From NCBI GenBank assembly GCA_905233385.1, contig CAJOEH010000002.1, forward strand, positions 42,629 to 106,628: a DNA stretch of 64,000 nucleotides, read 5' to 3'. The stretch is from an uncultured Oscillospiraceae bacterium (GTDB taxonomy: Bacteria; Bacillota; Clostridia; Oscillospirales; Oscillospiraceae). The notes below the pieces were generated by a model, which saw only the letters and a list, made by a program, of their open reading frames with translations, did not search any database and was not told the DNA's origin. The position numbers were made by a program, and so were the translations under genes. This document shows, piece by piece, positions 51,493 to 61,500 of the stretch (position 1 is its first letter; every line of letters starts with the position of its first letter).

Positions 51493-53163
51493 ATGAAAAA
51501 AGCACTGTCCATTCTCATCGCACTCGTCATGGTGATTGCGCTCGCAGGCACGGTCTTCGCCGACAACACCTACAGCATCACCATCGACAACGCCGAAGAC
51601 GGCGAAACCTACACCGCCTACAAGATCTTCGACGTAACCTATTCCGGCGCAAACGCAACCCCCGGCACCGATCCCGGCGCCCCCGCAGCAGACCCCACGC
51701 ATCTGAACACCGCATATTCCTACACCATCGCAGACTCCAATCCGTGGTTTGACTTCCTGACTGACGGTCTGACCGCGGACGCCAACACCGGCGTTTACAC
51801 CAACACGACCTACGGCCTGAAGTTCACGCCGACCAGCACCGACCCCAACACCTACGTTGTTGAGCCGACCGCGACCGGCGGCTACGACGCGACGAAGGCC
51901 GCGGCCCTGGCTGCTGCCATCAACGCGGAGATCAAGGCTGCTGAGGCTGCCGAGGCTGCCGATCCCACCGACGTGAATCCGTACGCCTCCGCAGGCACCG
52001 GCACCGGCGCAAGCGGCACCGCAACGATCGACGTCAACCCCGATGTTCCCGGCTACTACTTCGTTTCCACCACCACCGGCTCTCTGTGCTCTCTGGACAC
52101 CACCGAGCCCTCCGCGACCATCCGTGAGAAGAACGGCGGTTCCGTCGCGACCAAGCAGGTCCTGGAGGACAAGAACGGCGTCACCTACGGCGACAAGAAC
52201 GACGCGGAATACGGCGAGACCGTTACCTACAAGACCACGCTCGTGATCGGCGCGCATCAGAAGAACGTCGTCCTGCACGATACGCTGTACAACGGCCTGA
52301 AGCTCTGCCCGGCTGCTAACATCACCGTCACCGTCGGCGGCACGCCTCTTGCTGCTGCAAACTATACGATCACCAGAACTGACGACAGCAACTTCACCAT
52401 CGCTTTCGACAGCGACTACACCGAAGCGCTCGCTTCCGACACCACCGTCATTGTCGAGTACACGGCGGAAGTCCTTACCAACGCCATCCTTGATGTTCCC
52501 TCTACCGCGACTGTCGGCAACGGCAACGACAACAAGACCTGGGTGACCTACGGCGCGAACCAGGAATCCACGCCTGACTGGACCCGTACTTACGTCTGGT
52601 CCTTCCCGATCTTCAAGTACACCGGCACCGACACGCCTCTGGCGGATGCGAACTTCTCTCTGTACAGATATGCCGACCAGACGAACCCCATGCAGTTTGT
52701 GCAGGTTTCCGCAGGCAGCGCTTCCGCAGCTACGGTCTACCGTCTTGCGACGGCTGCCGATATTGCTGACAACAGCGTCACGAAGGTCACCGAGCTTGTG
52801 ACTCCGGCCAGCGGTCTTATCACCATTCAGGGCGTCGACAGCGAAAAGTTCGTCCTGAAGGAGAACGCAGCTCCCGCGGGCTATAACAAGCTCTCCGAGG
52901 ACGTGATCGTCGAGATCGTCGCGATCGACTCTGCTGCCAACCAGGGCGACACCACCACGGGCTCGCAGGCCGGCAGCGTGACGAAGACGCTCCAGCAGGA
53001 TAGTTCCAACGTTAACCAGATCAACGTCCTGAACAACACCGGCGCGGAGCTGCCTTCCACCGGCGGCATCGGCACGACCATCTTCTACATCCTCGGCGGT
53101 CTGCTGGTCGCAGGCGCTGTTGTTGTTCTGTTCGTCCGCAAGCGGATGAAGGAGCAGGCATAA
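51493..53163 (+). CDS. Isopeptide-forming pilus shaft protein (SpaA-type)
   Basis: 556 residues. Signal peptide (1-23, ending TVFA), fimbrial isopeptide N-terminal domain, a Cna-B-like domain (FPIFKYTGTDTPLADANFSL with Lys; Glu in FVLKENAAPAGY), and a cell-wall sorting signal LPSTG (520-524) with hydrophobic stretch and Lys/Arg tail. Polymerised by the class C sortase downstream. The ribosome-binding site TTTTTTTAGGAGGAAAAAA is exceptionally strong, as expected for a major subunit. Coding sequence uses short Ala/Thr/Asp-rich repeats. A 7-bp hairpin (AATGCAG / CTGCATT, about 51398-51422) lies in the leader. Confidence 0.93.
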   Translation: MKKALSILIALVMVIALAGTVFADNTYSITIDNAEDGETYTAYKIFDVTYSGANATPGTDPGAPAADPTHLNTAYSYTIADSNPWFDFLTDGLTADANTGVYTNTTYGLKFTPTSTDPNTYVVEPTATGGYDATKAAALAAAINAEIKAAEAAEAADPTDVNPYASAGTGTGASGTATIDVNPDVPGYYFVSTTTGSLCSLDTTEPSATIREKNGGSVATKQVLEDKNGVTYGDKNDAEYGETVTYKTTLVIGAHQKNVVLHDTLYNGLKLCPAANITVTVGGTPLAAANYTITRTDDSNFTIAFDSDYTEALASDTTVIVEYTAEVLTNAILDVPSTATVGNGNDNKTWVTYGANQESTPDWTRTYVWSFPIFKYTGTDTPLADANFSLYRYADQTNPMQFVQVSAGSASAATVYRLATAADIADNSVTKVTELVTPASGLITIQGVDSEKFVLKENAAPAGYNKLSEDVIVEIVAIDSAANQGDTTTGSQAGSVTKTLQQDSSNVNQINVLNNTGAELPSTGGIGTTIFYILGGLLVAGAVVVLFVRKRMKEQA

Positions 53164-53214
53164 CTGCCTCTGTTGCTAAGCTGCAGATCCCTGTCGTTTA
53201 GCGATAGAATTTTT

Positions 53215-53248
53215 CCTCCCCGGGGCGGCACATGCCGCCTTGGGGAGG
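53215..53248 (+). promoter_or_regulatory. Stem-loop between pilin and sortase genes
   Basis: CCTCCCC-gg-GGCGGC-ACAT-GCCGCC-tt-GGGGAGG: two stacked GC helices, no T-tract after. Likely an attenuator or RNA-stability element that lets the shaft pilin be made in excess over the sortase. Confidence 0.7.
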
Positions 53249-53272
53249 GGGCAGCAATAAGGAGAGCCCGAA

Positions 53273-54181
53273 ATGAAGAAGAAAAAAAAGAAGAGCTTTT
53301 TGACAACTATTATATTGCTGCTGATTCTTGTTTTCGGGTTGTCCTTATTGCTGTACCCAACCATCGCAGATCAGTGGAACAAGCGACGTTCCTCGCAGGC
53401 GATCGCTGTCTATGAGGAGGCGCTGGAAAACTCCGACGAGGAGGAGCGCGCGCAGATGCTGCTCGAAGCGGAGGAGTATAACCGGGAGCTCGCGCTCCGC
53501 GGCATCCAGTGGGAGCCGGACGACGCGCTCCGCACGCGATACTACGCAACGCTCGACGCCTTCGGCAACGGCATGTTCGGTTACATCGAAATCCAGAAGA
53601 TCAACTGCCGCCTGCCGGTCTACCATGGCACCTCCGAGACCGTCCTGCAAACCGGCATCGGCCACATCGAAGGAAGCTCGCTTCCGGTCGGCGGCGAAAG
53701 CACGCACTGCCTGCTCTCCGGTCACACGGGTCTGCCGTCGGCGCGGCTGTTCACCGACCTGTCGCAGCTCACCGAGGGAGACCGCTTCCTGCTGTACACG
53801 CTGGACAGAGTCATGACCTACGAGGTCGACCGCATCAACATCGTCCTGCCCTATGAGCTGGATATGCTGCGGATCGAGCCGGGTGAAGACCTCTGCACGC
53901 TGACCACTTGCACGCCCTACGGCATCAACTCGCACCGCCTGCTCGTCCGCGGGCATCGCGTGGAAAACGACGCGGAAGCCGAGGTCATCCGCATCAGCGG
54001 CGACGCGCTGAAGATCGACCCGCTGATCGTCGCGCTGGTCACTGCCGTTCCCGTTCTGTTGATCGCTTTTACGCTGCTGCTCGTGACGGACAGCCGCAAG
54101 AAGCGAAAACCCTCCGTCAAAAGGCCCTCCGAAGTGGAGACCGCACAAACGGAATCCTCCGAAGAGAAGCCGACGGAATAA
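53273..54181 (+). CDS. srtC: Class C sortase
   Basis: 302 residues. N-terminal and C-terminal membrane helices (about 9-30 and 250-272), catalytic His151 (SGHTGLP), Cys213 and Arg222 in TLTTCTPYGINSHR. Class C enzymes link pilin subunits through sorting-signal Thr and pilin Lys. Ends in a Ser/Glu-rich cytoplasmic tail. Confidence 0.94.
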   Translation: MKKKKKKSFLTTIILLLILVFGLSLLLYPTIADQWNKRRSSQAIAVYEEALENSDEEERAQMLLEAEEYNRELALRGIQWEPDDALRTRYYATLDAFGNGMFGYIEIQKINCRLPVYHGTSETVLQTGIGHIEGSSLPVGGESTHCLLSGHTGLPSARLFTDLSQLTEGDRFLLYTLDRVMTYEVDRINIVLPYELDMLRIEPGEDLCTLTTCTPYGINSHRLLVRGHRVENDAEAEVIRISGDALKIDPLIVALVTAVPVLLIAFTLLLVTDSRKKRKPSVKRPSEVETAQTESSEEKPTE

Positions 54182-54208
54182 GCCCTCCCGTCCGAAAGGA
54201 ATGAAACC

Positions 54209-54910
54209 ATGAATCGAAACAAACTGATTTGTCTGCTGCTGCTTCCCGCGCTTCTGTGTCTGTTTCTGCTGCCTGCGGCCGCGACGGAGACCGTGGATTT
54301 TTCCCGCACGGGCTCCATCCGTCTGACCGTGCGCTACGAGGGCAGGGTAGTCGGCGGCGAGCTGACGCTCTATCAGGTGGCGACGCTGCGCGGCGACGAC
54401 GGTTATTTCTATGAGCCGGCGCAGTGGCTGGAGTCGATCGACTTCTCCTTCGACAAGATCGAGAATCCCGATCTTCCGTCCGCCGTGCTCGCGCAGGTCA
54501 AAAGCGCCGGCATCACCGGACGGGCCGAAAAGATCGGCAGCGACGGCGTCGTCTTCTTCGGCGACCTGCCGCTCGGGCTCTACCTCATCGAGCAGACGGA
54601 GAACGCGCCGGGCTTCACGACCATCCAGCCCTTCTTCGTCACCATTCCCATGAACGAGGACGGCAAGCTGATCTATGACGTCGACGGAAGTCCGAAGCCC
54701 CTGCAGCCGCAGCCGACCGAACCGACCGGCTCTACAGATCCGACGGAGCCGACCGCGACGGGCGAGCCGACGGAACCGACCAAGCCCGGCGGCACGCTGC
54801 CGCAGACGGGTCAGCTCAAGTGGCCGATCCCGGTGCTGGCGATCGTCGGCACGGCGGCACTGCTCGCGGGACTTCTCGTGCTCCTGCGCGGCAGAAAGAG
54901 GAAGAACTGA
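54209..54910 (+). CDS. Minor pilin with LPQTG anchor
   Basis: 233 residues: signal peptide (1 to about 25), one Cna-B/SpaA-like domain (GSIRLTVRYEGRVVGGELTL; LPLGLYLIEQTENAPGFTT region), a Pro/Thr linker with repeated PTEPT, and LPQTG (197-201) plus anchor. Likely base pilin joining the fibre to the wall. 1-bp overlap with the next sortase. Confidence 0.88.
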   Translation: MNRNKLICLLLLPALLCLFLLPAAATETVDFSRTGSIRLTVRYEGRVVGGELTLYQVATLRGDDGYFYEPAQWLESIDFSFDKIENPDLPSAVLAQVKSAGITGRAEKIGSDGVVFFGDLPLGLYLIEQTENAPGFTTIQPFFVTIPMNEDGKLIYDVDGSPKPLQPQPTEPTGSTDPTEPTATGEPTEPTKPGGTLPQTGQLKWPIPVLAIVGTAALLAGLLVLLRGRKRKN

Positions 54911-55548
54911 TGCGCGGCGGGAAAAAGCTCGGCACAGCGCTCGTCTTCACGGGACTGTTCCTGCTCTGCGCGGCAGGAGGACTGCTCTTCTTCAATCAAG
55001 CGGAGAGCCAACGCGCGCAGGACGCCTCGGCGCAGGTGCTGGAATTGCTCGCCGGAGAGATCCGGAGCAATCAGCGATCCGGCACCGTTCAACCGACGGA
55101 AGGCGGCGGCGCAGAGCCGACCGCGCCGACGGCAGCCCCGACGCCGACGGAGGAGGAAGATCCCTGTCCCACCGTGCAGATCGACGGCGTGGATTACATC
55201 GGCGTGATCAGCTTCCCGACCCTGTCGATCGAGCTGCCGGTCATGGCCCAATGGAGCCCGGAGGGGCTGCAGATCGCGCCGGGACGTTACACCGGCACGG
55301 CATCCGGCGGAGATCTGGTGATCGCCGGACACAACTACGACTCCCATTTCGGACAGATCGAGGATCTGAACCTGAACGATCCCGTTCTTTTCACTGACGC
55401 CAACGGAAAGGTCTACTCCTATTCCGTTCTGGATATTGAGATCCTGCCGCCGGACGCGATCGACGACATGATCGCAGGCGACTATCCGTTGACTGTATTT
55501 ACCTGTACCTACGGCGGGCGCACCCGCCTGACCATCCGCTGCGGATAA
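54910..55548 (+). CDS. Sortase, second of the locus
   Basis: 212 residues: N-terminal membrane helix, a Pro/Thr linker, then the sortase barrel with His141 (AGHNYDSHFG), Cys199 and Arg in FTCTYGGRTRLTIRC. The sequence TCTYGGRTR differs from the TLTTC pattern of class C, so I leave the class open; a housekeeping-like or accessory role in anchoring the fibre or tip is inferred. ATG at 54910 is chosen, overlapping the minor pilin stop. Confidence 0.85.
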   Translation: MRGGKKLGTALVFTGLFLLCAAGGLLFFNQAESQRAQDASAQVLELLAGEIRSNQRSGTVQPTEGGGAEPTAPTAAPTPTEEEDPCPTVQIDGVDYIGVISFPTLSIELPVMAQWSPEGLQIAPGRYTGTASGGDLVIAGHNYDSHFGQIEDLNLNDPVLFTDANGKVYSYSVLDIEILPPDAIDDMIAGDYPLTVFTCTYGGRTRLTIRCG

Positions 55549-55578
55549 CACCGCGGCTCCACCCTTAGGAGACTGCCC

Positions 55579-58500
55579 TTGAAAGAAGCTATTCTGACAA
55601 AAATCAGAATATTCTTGCGCGAATCCAAGCTGCATCGCCGCTTGATCGCTGTCTTTCTCTGTCTCGCGGTGCTGGTTTCTTCCGGCACGTTAGCCATGAT
55701 CACGCTGACCGGCGTGACCCTGACCAGAGAAACGGCTCTATGCTGTCCCTACGCGCAGCATGAGCACAGCGACGCCTGCCTCAACGATGCCGGCTTGTAT
55801 CAGTGCGCCTATGCGGCGGCGCATCTGCACGATGAGATGTGCTACGACGCCGACGGCACGCTGATCTGCACGATGCCGGAGATCGCGCCGCACACGCACG
55901 ACGCCTCCTGCTACGAGACCGTGCGCGAGCTGATCTGCGGCCTGGAGGAAGGCGAGGAAGGGCACGTCCATACCGATGAATGTTACGCCGAGACGCAGGT
56001 CCTGACCTGCCCGCTGCAGGAGCTGCCCGTGCACCAGCACACTGCGGAGTGCTTCTCGCAAGTCGAAGCGGAAACGCCGCAGGAGACGGACGCGGAGGGC
56101 GGAAGCTTCGCCAGCGATCCGACTGCCGACGTGGAATATCCCGCGCTTTGGGATCAGATGATCGCCGCGCTGACGCTTTCCGGCGACTGGGACGAAGACC
56201 TGATCAGCGTCGCGAACCTGCAGCTCGGCTATCGAGAGAGCGAACGCAACTTTGAGATCGTCGACTACGTGAAGAAGGGCTACACCCGTTACGGCGAATG
56301 GTACGGCGACGCCTACGGCGACTGGTGCGCGATGTTCATCTCCTTCTGCCTGTCCTACGCGGACATCCCCGAGACGGCGATGCCGCGCGAATCGGGCGTT
56401 GACCGCTGGATCGACCTTCTGATCCTGCAGGATCTCTATCACTGCATCCCCGCGCACTGGGACGATCCCGATACCTTGCCTGAGGATACCTATCTCCCGC
56501 AGGCGGGTGATCTGGTCTTCTTCCGCGTGCCCGATCGCGAGGGCGCGAGCCACGTGGGTATCGTGCGCAGCGTCGACGAGACGGAAGGCCTCCTTACCAC
56601 GATCGAGGGCAACTCCGACGACTGCGTACAGATCCTGACTTATTCTCTGAGCGACCCGCGTATCATGGGCTACGGAACGCTTCCCGAAGAGCCGCACTAT
56701 ACGCTGAGCGAACGCTATACGGCGGAAGACGGGATCGTCTATACGGTCACGGTCGAATATAACGACAAGGCGGAGATCCCGGAGGACGCGACGCTGTCCG
56801 TCAGCGAGCCGACGCCCGAGGAATACGCGGCATATCTTGCGCAGACGGCGGCCGCCCTGCATTGCGACGAGGACGGCGTCAACGGGCTTCGTCTGCTCGA
56901 TATTACGATCCTCTCCGGCGGAGAGGAGATCCAGCCGCAGCGGCCCGTCAACGTCACGATCCGCCCGGAGAACACCATCCCGCAGGACGACACGCAGATC
57001 GTCCACTTCGGCGAGGAAACGGAGCTCATCGACAGCGAGACCGTCGACGGCGAGATCCGCTTCGAGACGGAGGGCTTCTCCGTCTACGGCATCGTCGGCT
57101 CGACGATCGAGCAGAGCGTCCTCGCCAGCGACGGCAGCACATACCGCGTCACCGTGACCTACGGCAACGACGCCGGCGTGCCGGAAGGCGCGCAGCTCGT
57201 CGTGAGCGAACTGGATGAAAACGCAGAAGCTTACAGCGACCTGGTCGCCAAGAGCGAATCCGCGCTCGGTATGGCCAGCGGCAGCGCGGAGCATATCCGT
57301 CTGTTCGATATCAAGATCGTGGACGCGAACGGCGAGAAGGTCGAAATCACCGCTCCCGTCGACGTCAAGATCGAGCTCGAGAGCTCTGCCGATGCGCTGA
57401 ATCAGAACAGCAAGGTTGTCCATATCGCTGACGGCGCGGAAGAGGGCGAAGTCGTCGGCAACGTACAGATTGAAGGGGAGAGCGTCAGCTTCACGGCAAA
57501 CGGCTTCTCCGCCTACGCGATCGTCGACGTTCCCAACATTGATGAAACCGGCGGCTGGGGTATGCTTACCTCCATGTCCGATCTGGAGAGCCATATTCAA
57601 AACGGCGACGGCATCTACATCGGCCACGTGGACGGCTACTACGCCACGAGCAGCGTGACCAAAGTCAACAGCAGCCGAAACGGCATTACGAAAACCGAGC
57701 CGCCACAGCTTGGGCAGCCGATGACGGGCTCAGTACCTTACTTCTTTGAAACCGTCGACGCGGCGAACCATCAATATAAAATCTACTGTATGAACGGCGC
57801 AAATCGGAAGTACGTACAGCAGTCGAGCAACAGCCTGAACTTCGTTAACAGCGCGAACAGCGCCAGCGTCTTCACGATCGAGGACTTCGGCAACGGAGAG
57901 GACACAAACGTCTTCCGCATCCGCGGCGCAAACAACTACTGCTGGAATATGCAGGGCGGTACGAGCGGTCATTGTTTTGCTGCGTATAACAATCTGAACG
58001 ACGTGAACGCCCGCTTCAATTTCTGGTACTTCACGCCCCCGACGGACGATCCTTATGATCTTGACGGCAAAACCTACGGTCTTATGTTCTTCAACAACGG
58101 TCTGACCGGCAAGGCGATGATGGCGAACGAGAGCGTTGAGGGCGCATTGGAAGCGGTCTCGATGACCGTGCTCGCCAGAAACAACGACCGCGAGGATATC
58201 ATCTTCACGCCGAAGGACAGCGGCATCACCCGCTGGACCTTCCATAATGTCGAAAGCGATATCTACCGCATCACTACACAGGTCAACGGAGAGACGAAGT
58301 ATCTCCGTATTGATCCGGATGACGGCGTCACGCTCGTCGACGCGAACGAGATCGACGACGGCTGCGATATTGAGATCGTCGAAGGCGGAACAGGTCACGA
58401 TGGTCAGATCTTCCTGCGCAGCAGCTCCAACGCCGTACTGACCTACAGCGGCGCGACCAACGTCGGCTTCTTCGTCGGCGGCACCGTCGGCAGCGAATGG

Positions 58501-61500
58501 ATGCGGCTGGTGGACGAGACCGATCTGACGCCGGAGTACTACATGGTCCATACGGCGGACAAGGTCAGTATCTCCGACCGCGAGGCTGTACCGGACGGCT
58601 CCAAGGTCATCGTCTATGCCCGCGTTTGGAACGATCAGAAAAAACGCTACGAATTCTACGCCGTGGACAGCGACGGCTCGCTGATCCCCGTCTATGAGAG
58701 CGGCGACCAGATTCAGTGGTTCGGCGACCGCTTCAACACGCTTCTCTGGGACTTCACCGAGTACTTCTGGGAGGGAACCACCGATCCGAACGGCTACTAC
58801 GAGCTGTACAACGAGTTCTCCGGCAAGTACATCGCCCCGCAGCTCAGCTCCAATCAGATTCTGTCGGATAACAAAATCGGCCTCAACCTAAACGGCAGAA
58901 CAAACGGATATTACTACTCCGATATTCTTGCCTGGGACGACCCGAGCTACGCCTATGCCGGCGTACAGGCGCAGATCAGCGGCAGCGGCGACAGCATCGC
59001 GCCCTGCACGATCAACCAGACGACCGACTTCTACTTTGCGCTGGTCCACAACCTGCCGACGGATGACGTTCTGACCGAGGTTCCGACTGTCGACAACAAT
59101 CTCTACGGCATCACGATGAAGATGGTAGACTTCGGCGGCACGACCTACAAGGACGGGAAAAACCCCGAAACTACACTGCAGCAGCACAATGTGATCGGCG
59201 ACAGCACGGGCGGCGCGGTCCTTTACCCAAATTCCGGCCTGCTCTCGAACAGTCTCGACGCGAACGGCTATCCGACCGCGACAATCACCCAAGCTTCGCT
59301 GGCGGACCTGTTCAATTCTCCGAACAATCCGCCGGTCGAGGTCAACCACCTCTTCCTGCAGAGTATTCTGGACGGCTCCGGCTACTTCGAGTACGACAGC
59401 ACGCAGAACTTTGCGACGCTGAAAAAACAGGACAACACCTATGACACTGACTTCCACGTCTATCAGGAGCTCGGCACCTACGACGGCGGCAGCAGCAGAC
59501 CTTCGCTGAAGCACGGTCAGTTCTTCCCGTACGACAACATCGAACCGGGCAACTTCTGTACGGAGCTCAACCCGAGAAACCTCTATACCGCCACGCAGCA
59601 GGAGCTGCTCGAGGGCGATCCGAGAAAGAACGAGCGCCTGTATAAGGTTGAAAGTCCCGACTACTACTTCGGCATGCAGCTCGAAGCAAGCTTCGTGCAG
59701 ACGCCCAGCGGACACGACAGCTGGGGTCACGACATCATCTACGAATTCACCGGCGACGACGACTTCTGGCTCTACGTCGACGGCGAGCTCGTGATCGACC
59801 TCGGCGGTATCCACAGCGCCCTGGCAGGTACGGTCAACTTCTGCACCGGCGACGTCTACGTCAACGGCGTGCACAAGACGCTCTACCAAATCTTCGGTGA
59901 GAACTATATCGCTCGCTACAAAGAAGCTAACAACGACGCGGATCCGGATCCGGCAGACGTCGAGGCCTATCTGCTCGGCACCGCGGCGAACAATTACCGC
60001 GACGGTATCTTTGAGAGCGACGGCAACGGCCACATGGTCTTCAAGGACTACACCTCGCACACAATGAAGATCTTCTACATGGAGCGCGGCGCGGGCGCGT
60101 CCAACCTGCACATGCGCTTCAATCTGGCGTCCGTCAAGGCGGGCACCGTCCAGCTCAGCAAGGAGATCGGCGGCGACGTCGACTCCGCAGCTTCCATCGA
60201 CGCGGTCTTCCCGTACCAGATCTGGTACGTTCCCGGCGACGGTTTCGGCAGCCCGATGGTCGACCCCAACACCGGTGATCCGCTCTATGCGCGGCTGAAC
60301 ATCAACGATCCGAACGTGTACGTTCACTACAAGGACACCACCACGTCCGTGCCGTACGCGGCCAGCAAGACGATCGACGGTATCACGTATCAGGACGTCT
60401 TCCTGCTGAAGCCCGGCGAGACCGCGGAGATCAAGTTCCCGGACGACACGATCTCGTATAAGATCGTGGAATGCGGCGTGGATACGCGCATTTTCGAGGA
60501 CGTTACCGTCGATACCTCGAACGATAACGAGGTGCTGAACGAGATTCAGGCGGATCCGAACAATGACCACCGCTACGACTACGCGCTCGAGTATGAGACG
60601 GCTGCAAACCGTCCGCGCGTCGTTTACACCAACCACGTCGATGAAGACGCGCTGCGCAATCTGACGATCCGCAAGCGGCTGTTTGCGGAGGACGGCGTGA
60701 CCGAGATCCACCACGACGATCCGATCTTCGGCGCGGATTCCGCGATCTTCAACTTCCGTCTGTACTTCAAGACGGAGAACGATACGAGCTTCACCGGCGC
60801 GAGCCTGTACCCGTACCACGTCAAGGACAACCACGGCAACTACTGCTTCTGGGACGTGGCAAATCAGTGCTTCACCTCGCTGAACGAGACGGATTACCGC
60901 AATCTGTCGGCAGCCGACAAGCAGCGCGCCACCTTCTACACCTCGATGAACGGCTCGATCTCCAAGATCCCCGTCGACTACGACGTTGAAATCCGCGAGA
61001 TCCTTGCCGGCACCGAGTTCCGCGTGCAGGAGCGCGACTACGAGATTCCCGACGGTTATTCTCTGCGCGACTACACCCTCAAATTCGGCGAGAGTGATCC
61101 CGGCACAACGTCCGCGTCGATGCCGCAGGATTTCATTCCTTCCGACGGCTTGGTAGAGGACCCAATCGTCGAGGTCAATAACATCAAGGGATGGGGCCTT
61201 CGCGTCAATAAGGTCTGGAACGACGCCGAGTATATGGACGACCGCGACCCGATCTACGTGGCAGTCTTCCTCGGCAACAGCCAGACCCCGTTCGTGATCG
61301 AAACGACCGAGGACGACGGAAATGGGAACCAGATCACCGTGCAGACCTCCACAGTCCGCCGTCTGGAATACGGCGTCAACACGATGTACTGGTATATCCC
61401 GTCGCTCACGCACGGCACCACGTTCGACCAGTACCACATCCGCGAGGTCGAGCTGACCAATCCGGTCGTCAACTCTAACGGTATCGTGACGAGCTACAGC

